Assembly: GCA_016709995.1 (NCBI GenBank)
Contig: JADJLQ010000005.1
Span: 1-21,329, forward strand
Reading direction: 5' to 3'
Origin: Saprospiraceae bacterium
GTDB lineage: Bacteria; Bacteroidota; Bacteroidia; Chitinophagales; Saprospiraceae
DNA length: 21,329 bases
Part shown: in pieces, positions 9,444-17,766 of the stretch
Layout of the letters: every line of letters starts with the position of its first letter
Position numbering within the stretch: the stretch's first letter is position 1
Notes under the pieces: generated by a model
Told to the model about the DNA's origin: nothing
The model's database searches: none
Seen by the model: the letters and a program-made list of their open reading frames with translations, nothing else
Made by a program: the position numbers and the translations under genes

Positions 9444-11144
9444 TTAGTTGCTTTTTATTTTATCTCTTTGGGCTTTGACTTCGTCAGTAGTGACGGCATC
9501 AGCCTGGTTGCCAAAGTTTTTTCTTATATAGGTCAGGATATTGGCGATGTCTTCGTCTTTGAGAAAATCATGGCGGGGCATGGTGCCATTGAATATTTCT
9601 TTATTGATCATGATATCCCCTTCGACACCCTGGAGTACCGTCTGAATCAATCGAGTTTTATCACCTGCCACCCAGTCTGAAGCCAATGTAGGGAACCTTC
9701 CTGAGGCACCCATGCCATTTGGTTGGTGACAGGCGCCACAATAAACAGTATATAATTTTTCGCCAACCTTGGTCATTGCAGTATCATTTCGGTCCAGGTT
9801 ATCAAGATTAATGTCCGGGGTGCGGATATTAGTCGCTGACTTCCTAAGTTCCATGGAAGCTAGCTGTGGCTGCCCAAAAGTTTTTTTATCTCCTTTATAT
9901 TTTACACGCCAAATCCTTCCTTTTTCAGTCTCCGCAAAATACATCGAACCATCCGGGCCCATGGCGATACCCATAGGTCGGTAGACTGCATCACTGACAC
10001 TGACGATTGGGTCGACCCTGGCAAATCCATCCGCAAATACCTCGACTTCTTTGTCAAACACGCCCTCATGAAAAGGTACAAACCCGATAAAATAACCTGA
10101 TTGCGGATAAGGGGCGCGATTGGTAGCTCCATGGAAGGCGATAAAAGCCCCGTTTTTATACCGATCAGGGAATTGGTCCCCTTCATAAAAAAACAAATCA
10201 TTTGGGGCCCAATGTCCGGGGAAGCCAATGATGGGATTATTGAATGTATCACATCTTCCAATGATCTTACCATCGCCGCCATATTCCGGTGCCAATACTT
10301 TCTTACCCTGCATCTGATCGTAATAACAGTATGGCCAACCGGAATTGCTGCCTTCGTCGACCCTCAAGAACTCTTCTGAGGGCAACAAGGCACTTTGCCA
10401 GGGACTAAATTTATTGGGCCACAACCTGAGTAAATCATCCCGGCCATGCATGACTGTATAAAGGCGATCATCCACATCATTCCATTCGATAGCCAAAAGG
10501 CTTCTCAGTCCGGTAGCGTATTTATACCCATCTTTTTGGGTTTGATTTTTTTTATTGGCATCAAATCGCCAGATACCTGCATGGTTTTCTAGGAGTGGGC
10601 AAGGATCTATGCCCGGAGAAAAAGGAGTTCTGTTATTGACCTGGCAAGCATTGGAGGGTCCACCAAAAGGAACAAAGATATGCCCCTTATGATCGAAAGT
10701 GATGGGCTTGGCATTGTGCTCGTGCAAGCCATGTTCATGATCATCGATGACGATCGTATCAAACTGTTCTTCCGGCAACAATTGACCTGGAATTAATTTG
10801 CTGCGATAGATCATGAGCTCCGTGCTGTAATACAAATAGCCTTCGTAGATCCGCATGGCTGTACCGTAGCGTCCGAGTTCTTTATAATTTCCAAAGGTTT
10901 TGATGATGTCGGCTCTGCCATCTCCATTGGTATCTCTCAAGGCTACATTGGCGCCGTGTCCGGGTACCATCAGCTTGACATAGATATCGCCATTCTCATT
11001 GACTGCAATATGCCTAGACCCACCAGGGAGGCTATCTACTACAACGGTGACTTCGAAATCTTCCGGAACGTATAATTCTGTCAGAGGAGCTTTGCATTTA
11101 GCCAGTAATACAATAGCCAATAGTGGTAAAATGATCGGTTTCAC
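9444..11144 (-). CDS. PQQ sugar (sorbosone/glucose) dehydrogenase-like protein fused to cytochrome c
   Basis: Intact, 566 residues. A short leader (MKPIILPLLAIVLLAKC) has a Cys at 17 that could be a lipidation site, although Lys at -1 is atypical. Residues of about 25-420 form a soluble glucose/sorbosone dehydrogenase-like six-bladed propeller. It has a calcium-loop-like segment RDTNGDGRAD at 70-79, His-rich HEHGLHEHNAKP at 136-147, a RVDEGSNSGWPYCYY strand and MGIAMGPDGSMYFAETEKGR near the end. Residues of about 455-545 form a class I cytochrome c domain with CGACH (haem Cys469, Cys472, His473) and a likely axial Met522 in NGTMPRHD. The predicted reaction is oxidation of a sugar or polyol with electrons passed to the fused haem. 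It starts 16 bp after the amidohydrolase stop, implying one operon. The substrate is not determined. Confidence 0.85.
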   Translation of the reverse strand: MKPIILPLLAIVLLAKCKAPLTELYVPEDFEVTVVVDSLPGGSRHIAVNENGDIYVKLMVPGHGANVALRDTNGDGRADIIKTFGNYKELGRYGTAMRIYEGYLYYSTELMIYRSKLIPGQLLPEEQFDTIVIDDHEHGLHEHNAKPITFDHKGHIFVPFGGPSNACQVNNRTPFSPGIDPCPLLENHAGIWRFDANKKNQTQKDGYKYATGLRSLLAIEWNDVDDRLYTVMHGRDDLLRLWPNKFSPWQSALLPSEEFLRVDEGSNSGWPYCYYDQMQGKKVLAPEYGGDGKIIGRCDTFNNPIIGFPGHWAPNDLFFYEGDQFPDRYKNGAFIAFHGATNRAPYPQSGYFIGFVPFHEGVFDKEVEVFADGFARVDPIVSVSDAVYRPMGIAMGPDGSMYFAETEKGRIWRVKYKGDKKTFGQPQLASMELRKSATNIRTPDINLDNLDRNDTAMTKVGEKLYTVYCGACHQPNGMGASGRFPTLASDWVAGDKTRLIQTVLQGVEGDIMINKEIFNGTMPRHDFLKDEDIANILTYIRKNFGNQADAVTTDEVKAQRDKIKSN

Positions 11145-11160
11145 TGGTGGTATAAGGTTT

Positions 11161-12399
11161 TTAATCTTTATATGATAAGGCGTTCAAATCCCACACTATG
11201 GCTCCATCCAACAAGGTCATTTCGCACACGATTTTTTTGTCGCCGGTCATGCGCTTGCCCTGTACATCATAAAAACCATAATTGCCCTTTTCTATTTTCA
11301 ATAATGCAATATCGGCCGCTGCGCCTACAGAGAGATGACCAAGCTCTGTTTTGTGAATAACCTGAGCTGGCTTCCAGGTGCTGGCTGTAATAATTTCTTT
11401 AAAGTCCATGCCGAGATTAAGTAGCTTGGTCATCACCATGTCCATGTCTTTCATACCTGCATTCATGCTGCCGGTATGCAAATCTGTACTGATGGTATTG
11501 GGCTTAAGCCCCTGGCTCAACGCAGCGGTTGCCTGCGCGTATACAAAACTTCCACCACCATGACCTACATCAAGGATGATACCCCTTTGCTGAGCTTTAA
11601 AAGCGAATGGCTGTACTTTTCCGTTTTGCACTAAAGGTTCACGACCGTTGACATGACCAAAACAATGTGTCAATATATCTCCCGGTCGCAATACGACATT
11701 CAGTAAAGTATCCATCGACAGTGGAGGATCTGCGCCTCCAAAATCTACCATCACCGGGATATCTGCCAGCCTGCCTGCTTCTGCTGCTTTGAGCGCCGGA
11801 GTCCAGTCATGGCCCATATAATGAGCCAGTTTGATACCTACGACCCTATCCTTATTTTGTTTGGCTACCATGGCTGTCAGTTTCCCATCCATATCAGCCA
11901 GGTTTTGTTCTATTGCTCCGCCACTCATCCCTGAGCCTACTATATTGAGGAAGGCAAATACTTTGGTTTTTGAATTGGCTATGGTCTGATTTCTGAAGTC
12001 ATCAAAATTTCTCCAACCGGCACCGCCTGCATCTACGACTGCTGTGACGCCGGATCTTAAAGTGAAGCCATCAGGAGGTAGTGCCGTATAACTATTGCTG
12101 AGATAGGCATTGGACTTAGTCCCAAAAAAATGGTGGCCATGGATATCTATCAGTCCAGGCGTCAGGTATAGACCAGTGGCATCTATGGTTTTAGTGGCAG
12201 GTTTATTGATCGACTTGGACACTTCGATAATTTTACCATCCCGGACGGCCACATCCATGATAGCATCCAGATTATTTTTAGGGTCGATGACATGACCATT
12301 TTTAATAAGCAGGTCATAAGATTGACTCTGGCCCATCAGCGTACAAATGGCCAACAATCCTAAAAAAATTAATTTCTTTATTCCAGTAGATATTTTCAT
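11161..12399 (-). CDS. Secreted amidohydrolase/deacetylase-family metallohydrolase
   Basis: Intact, 412 residues, with a Sec signal peptide (KKLIFLGLLAICTLMGQSQS). It is an amidohydrolase-superfamily protein of the COG3964 type. After a small beta domain comes LTPGLIDIHGHHFFG with the HxH metal pair His87/His89. VGIKLAH holds Lys190, the expected carboxylated bridging lysine. Later motifs are ILTHCFGH (His245), DVGHGGGSF and ISTDLHTG (Asp306, His308), then a C-terminal LGHLSVGAAADIALL strand. At the beta-strand-5 position, where many relatives have a metal-binding His, the sequence reads PVMVDFG (Asp219). Family members hydrolyse N-acyl amino compounds or esters, and characterised relatives are often encoded beside SelA-like enzymes, as here. 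It probably deacylates the substrate before the downstream enzymes act. Secretion to the periplasm is inferred from the leader. Confidence 0.8.
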   Translation of the reverse strand: MKISTGIKKLIFLGLLAICTLMGQSQSYDLLIKNGHVIDPKNNLDAIMDVAVRDGKIIEVSKSINKPATKTIDATGLYLTPGLIDIHGHHFFGTKSNAYLSNSYTALPPDGFTLRSGVTAVVDAGGAGWRNFDDFRNQTIANSKTKVFAFLNIVGSGMSGGAIEQNLADMDGKLTAMVAKQNKDRVVGIKLAHYMGHDWTPALKAAEAGRLADIPVMVDFGGADPPLSMDTLLNVVLRPGDILTHCFGHVNGREPLVQNGKVQPFAFKAQQRGIILDVGHGGGSFVYAQATAALSQGLKPNTISTDLHTGSMNAGMKDMDMVMTKLLNLGMDFKEIITASTWKPAQVIHKTELGHLSVGAAADIALLKIEKGNYGFYDVQGKRMTGDKKIVCEMTLLDGAIVWDLNALSYKD

Positions 12400-12526
12400 G
12401 CAAAATTAAGTTTTAAAAATATTAATAACTTTTAAGGGTATTCTAGTTCAAATAGATAGTCCATTGAGTTAAAATAGGCGATCAAAAGGTAGTAATTTTT
12501 TTTTGAAATGGTGGTTCCAGTTAAGT

Positions 12527-12536
12527 AAAACGTTTT
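12527..12536. promoter_or_regulatory. Candidate LacI-family operator (AAAACGTTTT palindrome)
   Basis: A perfect 10-bp palindrome with a central CG lies about 130 bp upstream of the amidohydrolase start, between it and the PQQ dehydrogenase gene. It matches the core of the LacI-family operator pattern (AANCGNTT plus a C on the right). Two related sites occur at 17607 and 17638. No regulator gene is present in the window. Confidence 0.35.
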
Positions 12537-12539
12537 CGT

Positions 12540-12573
12540 AAAAAAAAACCGATCTCTATTAGAATTCTATAGA
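12540..12573 (-). terminator. Possible Rho-independent terminator after the PQQ dehydrogenase
   Basis: Just downstream of the stop at 12579, TCTAT (minus strand, 12573-12569) pairs with ATAGA (12559-12555) around TAGAATTCTA-like sequence. A run of nine T follows (12548-12540). The stem is short and A+T-rich, and the T run begins about six bases after it, so strength is doubtful. If real, it would separate the first two genes from the amidohydrolase operon. Confidence 0.35.
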
Positions 12574-12578
12574 AACAG

Positions 12579-14689
12579 TTATTTCATTCTTTCTTTTACT
12601 TGCCTGGCTGAGTTCAGCACAAATTTCTGAACATCCGCCACATCTGCTTCACTCAATCTATCGCCAAACCGAGGCATGCCATTGGCCAAATAAGCTCCTT
12701 TGCGTACAATGAGTGAAAAGTTTTGATGCGTGGCTTCAGTGGCATAAACCAGGTCTGGAATGATTCCTCCCCACCTCCATTAACTACATGGCAAATAGCA
12801 CAATATTGATTAAATAAAACCTGGCCATGCTGGATATCTTCTTTCGTCGAAGTAAATGATATATCGGGAATCGTTTGAACGTTAGTTTTATTATACACCG
12901 GATAGGAGGCATGACCCTGGAGTGCAAAAGTGAATACTCTACCGGGTTGCAAAGGTGCCCATTTTCTTTTTTGACCAACCCCGCTGCCCCAACCAACCAA
13001 AAGCGTAATATATTGGCGTCCATCGACCATATAAGTGACGGGCGGAGCTATCACTCCACCGCCTACATTGGTTTCCCAGATTTTGGTCCCGATAGCAGCA
13101 TCATAAGCCACAAATCTACCATCCGCGGTCCCTTGCCACACTATATCCGAGGCAGTAGCCAGCACTCCTCCATTCCAATCAGCAGGATGGGTTATGCGCC
13201 ATTTTTCTTGTCGGGCTACCGGATCCCAGGCGATCAGCATTCCTTTGGGTGCTAGCCGGGCTGCTATAGTATCTTTTCTAAACGGCTTAGTCGGGTCCGT
13301 TCCCGTGCCCAGATTCCACCCATTACCACTACCAAATCCGGATTTGCCATGCTCCCAATGAGGATCATGTCCATAAGGTGCTACTCGCTCCGCAGCCGGG
13401 ATATAGACCAAATTCGTATTTGGATTATAGGCCATTGGATGCCAATTATGAGCCCCATCATAAGTAGGAGATATATCTGTATTGCTTTTATCGAAACGAG
13501 CAAAATCAGTTTCAATGGGACGGCCGGTGGTCGAATCAATGCTTTTAGCCCAACTGGTATACACAAATGGATCACCTGAAATAAATTGACCATTTGTACG
13601 GTCTATGACATAAAAAAATCCATTTTTAGGAGCCTGCATCAACACTTTTCTTATTTGCCCTTTAATAGCAAGATCGGCGAGTATGATATGCTGTGTAGCT
13701 GTAAAATCCCAACTATCCCCGGGAGTAGTTTGATAATACCAGGCTAAAACTCCGGTAGTGGGATTGAGCGCTATAATAGAGGATAGATAAAGATTGTCTC
13801 CCCCACCGGGACTTCGATAATTTCTGTCCCATGGGGATCCATTGCCTGTACCGATATATAGCAGATGGAGCCCGGGATCATAAGCCATAGCATCCCAGGC
13901 TGTTCCTCCTCCACCATATTTCCACCATTCGCCTGTCCAGGTTTTAGCGGCATCTTCCATAGCCTTTGATTCAAAGGGCTTCGCAGGATCACCAGGCACG
14001 GTATAAAATCGCCAAACCTGCTGACCCGTAATGGCATCATAAGCCGTAATATATCCTCTTACTCCATATTCTGCACCGCCATTGCCTATGATTATTTTTC
14101 CTTCGACGATTCTTGGTGCTCCTGTTATCGTGTATGGTTTGGTAGTATCAACGGTCATAATGCTCCAATCAAGCTGTCCGTTGACAGCATTCAGAGAGAT
14201 CAATCTTCCATCAAAGGTCCCCGCATATACATGGCCTTTGTACAAGGCAACACCTCGATTGACCACATCACAGCATGCTTTTTCACCATAAGCGCGAGGT
14301 ACTAAAGGATCGTATTGCCAGCGCATAGTGCCTGTGCGGGCGTCGACAGCATAAACCCTGCTCCAATCTCCAGTAAAATACATGATACCATCTACCACCA
14401 GTGGAGTGGCCTCCAGTCCTCGTTTGGTACCAAGATCTAATGACCAAAGCAGACCTAATGAATCAATATTAGTTTTTTTTATTTGATCCAAAGCGCTGTA
14501 TCGATCTTCGGCATAATTGAGGCCATAGGACAACCAATCGCCAGGATGAACATCGGTATGTACAAGCGAAGTATCGTCCACCTCTTGTACTTTTATGCTT
14601 TCAGAGTAGCTAGTGTTGCTGAGCTCCCTTTTGCAGTGAATGAATGAGAGAATACAGAAAAAAATAGGCACTAAAGTCTTCATATTCAT
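12579..14689 (-). CDS. PQQ-dependent (quinohaemoprotein) dehydrogenase with C-terminal cytochrome c, one frameshift
   Basis: About 704 codons. The leader MNMKTLVPIFFCILSFIHC has a possible lipid-accepting Cys at 19. An eight-bladed quinoprotein propeller follows: GDWLSYGLNYAEDRYS near 50-65, vicinal Cys139-Cys140 (EKACCDVVNRG), metal-ligand candidates Glu207 (GGAEYGVRG) and Asn283 (TGNGSPW), and catalytic Asp328 in PGDSWDFTA. Thr330 occupies the position that is Asp in lanthanide-dependent enzymes, so calcium use is predicted. C-terminal CAICH (630-634) binds haem. A one-base indel in a C-rich run near 12769 splits this domain. In the other frame it continues IIPDLVYATEATHQNFSLIV and then NGMPRFGDRLSEADV, with the axial Met, to the stop at 12579. 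Predicted role: oxidation of an alcohol, aldehyde or sugar in the periplasm. Confidence 0.85.
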
Positions 14690-14770
14690 AATCTGGTCTT
14701 GAATGTAATTAAAAGGTAGCAGAAAATGAAAGCCACCTCACTTTCTCACAGAGACTCAGCCCAACATACT

Positions 14771-14808
14771 TTTAAGATAAAACCGAAGGGTATGCCAAAT
14801 TAATACCC
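14771..14808 (-). terminator. Possible terminator after the TonB receptor gene
   Basis: On the minus strand GGGTA (14808-14804) pairs with TACCC (14792-14788) around an 11-nt loop, about 20 bp past the receptor stop. The T-rich segment TTCGGTTTTATCTTAAA follows. The stem is only 5 bp, so it may act as a weak attenuator. No other element was recognised in the rest of this gap. Confidence 0.35.
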
Positions 14809-14826
14809 TCCAATATCCAGGTAAAA

Positions 14827-17195
14827 TCAAAATTCTGTTTTGATACTTAACACGGGGATGATGCCATTTTGAGTGGCGTTTTTAATGAGTTTGTTCACAG
14901 GATCATAAAATTCTTTTTCGATATTTTCTTTATCCATGAGGTTTTGAATATCTAAGGAGACCGACAGGTTAACTCGTCTGAAATTTTTGCGGTAACGAAT
15001 GGCAAAATCTATCCTGCTGTAATCGGCCAATTTTTGTTCAAATGCATGATTTTGATCGAAAACAGTATTGCCTTCCGATATGGAGGATACCAAATCGATA
15101 GAGGTCACCCTGAAACCACCGATATAACTTGATTTAAAATTAAAGCCCAGGTAGGACCTATCCTTTTTTATCGGTATTTCTTTCCCACCTGTCACACTAA
15201 ATGCATATTGGCCATTGAACCTGGTATTGCGCCACTTTCCTTCCAGGGTTTTATACTTTGACTCAAATAAAGTGCATGACAATATATAGTAGAAATCTTT
15301 TTTTAAAAATCTTTCGAGGGAGAATTCAACGCCATAATTTTTACCCAGTCCCTTGTTGACCAATTCTTCTGTGAGATATCCTTCTGTGACATTGAGGATG
15401 GAGACTGTATTCGTGCTATCAGGACTTACCGGCACACGAAAAAGCTGTTGATAATACCCCGCAATATTGATTTTATGATAACCATCGATGATATAACTCC
15501 AGGATCCTATTATATGATGCGCCTTTGAAAAACCAAGATTGTGGTTTGGAGATACCAAGTCTCCGTTTTGATTTTTTGTTCTAAAAAAGTAAACTCCCAG
15601 TGGTTGCACCTGGCTGTGCAATCCATATCCAAAATTAATTGACTGTGTAGCAGACAAATCATATTTCAAAGATACTCTTGGTTCCAGTGCGAGAGAGTTG
15701 TTTAATCCCAAATAACTAAAATGCAGTCCACTGTTAATCGACAGATTGGTATTGAGATGACACAATAATTCTGCGTAGCTATTCCACAAACCTGTTATCC
15801 CGGACTCCTTTATTTTATTGACGATCATAGGATCACCCATTCGTCTTTTTCCTTCTAACAGTGAATAACCCCACAGAGATCCGGTAATGCCGGTTATTAA
15901 AATATTGTTTTTACCAAGAACTATATTGGCTACAGAGGATAGTGAAACCTTATTTTGAGTGTAAGCATTCTTTTCATTTAAAACCAACTGAGTCAGTGAG
16001 CCTGGCGACGAGTTTTCATTTGAAAGTGCTATTTTTTCACCTGTGATGGCCAAGGTAGATTTAATATTGATTTTAGGATTTATGATTTTGAGATTTGACA
16101 ATGCCATTACACCTGTATTGGAGCTATTCAAAGACTTAAACCTAATAAGGCCACTTCCTGAAATGATATCAAAAAGAGTTCTGTCTTCATTTTGTGAGCT
16201 TATTCCACCCAAGCCAAAAAAGGTAAAATCTCCGTATTTACGTGTAGGCAAATAAATATTATATGCCAGGTCTTGAAATCTCGTATTGTCATCAATATCA
16301 ACGCCCAAAGCTGAAATGAGCTTTAAGGTTGAATATCGATAATTAAATAAATAAGAGCCTTTATGCCCTTTTTTAATAGGCCCTTCTGCTGAAAAATCAG
16401 CGCCAATAAATCCAGCCTGGATGGTGTATTCTCTTTTCTGGTTATTACCTTTTCGGAGTTTCAAATCAAATACGCCTGAGAGCGCATTGCCATACTCGGC
16501 ATTGAAAGCCCCATTTAAAAATCAGAGTTACTCAACATCTGTGTACTCAAGGCAGAAATGCCTCCACCGGAAGTGCCTACACTGGCAAAATGATTCGGAT
16601 TAGGGATGTCTACACCTTCCATCCTCCACAACAAGCCATTGGGCGAATTACCTCTGATCACGATACCATTATCAAGATCGTTGAGCGTTAATACTCCCGG
16701 AAATGATGTGGCCATTCTTGAAGGATCGTTGAAGGAAGCCGCAAATTTTTTTGTTTCATCAATTGAATACATCCGGCCTCCAGCCAAAGTCATGAAATTT
16801 AAGGGCCTTTTTTTGTCTGTATCGCTATTGATCACTACTTCGTCCAGTGTAGTCATTGAAGCTTCCATTTCTATTTCCATGCGAACTTGTTTGCCAGAAG
16901 TGATCAGAATGTCCTCCAAAACGTAATCCACAAAGCCAACATAGCTGATTTTAAAAGATTGCCTTCCTACTGGTACACGCGCTAATACAAAACTTCCATC
17001 GGCTGAGGTAAAAGTGGCATTCAATGGATCACTGTTCAATAAAAATACAGTCGCTCCTGCTAATGGGACAAGAGACCCTTTTTCAACCACAGTGCCATAA
17101 GCGGTTTGTGTAAAAACCTGGCTGGTCGCTTCGCGATGAATACAGAATAATACTAACCGGACAAAATAAACAATAAACTTTCTACTATTTTTCAT
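14827..17195 (-). CDS. TonB-dependent outer-membrane receptor, one frameshift
   Basis: About 790 codons. The N-terminus (residues 1-26) is a signal peptide. A carboxypeptidase-regulatory-like domain follows at about 30-115 (GTVVEKGSLVPLAGATVFLL, SADGSFVLARVPVGRQSFKI, SYVGF). A plug domain comes next: ASMTTLDEVVI, MATSFPGVLTLNDLDNGIVI, RGNSPNGLLWRMEGVDIPNP. An A5 run at 16517-16521 (one base short) breaks the frame. On the other side reading continues LNGAFNAEYGNALSGVFDLK, then a beta-barrel of alternating aromatic strands ending in the aromatic residue Phe (SIKTEF), as outer-membrane barrels do. No SusD partner follows, so this is not a classical SusCD pair. It is the first gene of the minus-strand cluster and presumably imports its substrate. 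The cargo could be a sugar, peptide or metal complex and cannot be assigned. Confidence 0.85.
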
Positions 17196-17229
17196 ATTAA
17201 AACCATTAAAAAAAATTGACTTTAGGAAA

Positions 17230-17259
17230 AAAGTATAGTGCAGGCACCTTCAAAACAAA
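17230..17259 (-). promoter_or_regulatory. Candidate promoter of the TonB receptor gene
   Basis: On the minus strand TTTG (17259-17256) is followed after 18 bases by TATACTTT (17237-17230). This resembles the Bacteroidota TTTG / TAnnTTTG promoter with one or two mismatches in the -7 box and slightly short spacing. It lies about 35 bp upstream of the receptor start at 17195. Confidence 0.35.
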
Positions 17260-17606
17260 TCGTGATTGAAGCTGATAGGTAAAGTTTTATTAGTTTCCCT
17301 CAGGATCTGAAAATATGGATACCCTTGCAACATCTTGCAGTAAAAAAACTAACTGCGTCATGCTGCAACAAGACTAATTTGGGTTTAGATTTGAAACCAA
17401 AATCATGCTTTAGAAATGCAAGATTTTCGTTTAATTATTTTCATCAAGAGTTTCTGACCATCGTTTGTATCTACCCTTCATTCAAAAAACCACGTGCCAG
17501 GACATTGCATAGGGTGAACCCATGTGAATTTCCAAATACGTAATAAATAAATAGAGTAAGGGCGTCGAAACTGAGGAGAGAATTAAATGATAAACGACTG
17601 TGGCTT

Positions 17607-17651
17607 TTAAAACGCTTCCTTATTATAACTATTATATTGTAAGCGCTGTTT
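17607..17651. promoter_or_regulatory. Two LacI-type operator-like sites, 31 bp centre to centre
   Basis: Against the LacI-family pattern TGNAANCGNTTNCA, TTAAAACGCTTCCT (17607-17620) matches 8 of 10 fixed positions and TGTAAGCGCTGTTT (17638-17651) matches 7. Their centres are 31 bp apart, close to three helical turns, so bound dimers would lie on the same face. They sit about 115-160 bp upstream of the dehydratase start. A regulator is not encoded in the window. The matches are by eye only. Confidence 0.35.
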
Positions 17652-17766
17652 TCACACAAGGAGATGCGGTCCCCCTCCGATCCAAAGTGGTTAAAAATTG
17701 GAATAAAAAACTTGCTTAACTTGTGAAGTCATTCCCTTTTTTCTAAAATCAAAACGTAAATTAATT

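Larger units (their letters stand above)
17196..17766. other. Divergent intergenic region, no convincing gene
   Basis: This 571-bp region separates the divergently transcribed receptor and dehydratase genes. Short open frames exist on both strands but lack ribosome-binding context, recognisable domains or normal composition, so none is called. Visible structure: an imperfect inverted repeat around 17324-17372 (TTGCAG/CTGCAA), a GGGTGAACCC mini-hairpin at 17512-17521, and the operator-like sites listed separately. The dehydratase start at 17767 is preceded by an A+T-rich stretch of the sort usual in Bacteroidota. Confidence 0.5.

Noticed and set aside
17325..17543. Small plus-strand protein in the divergent intergenic region
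   Set aside because: Composition is unlike the neighbouring genes, no domain or signal is seen, and an opposing short frame overlaps it. Treated as non-coding.
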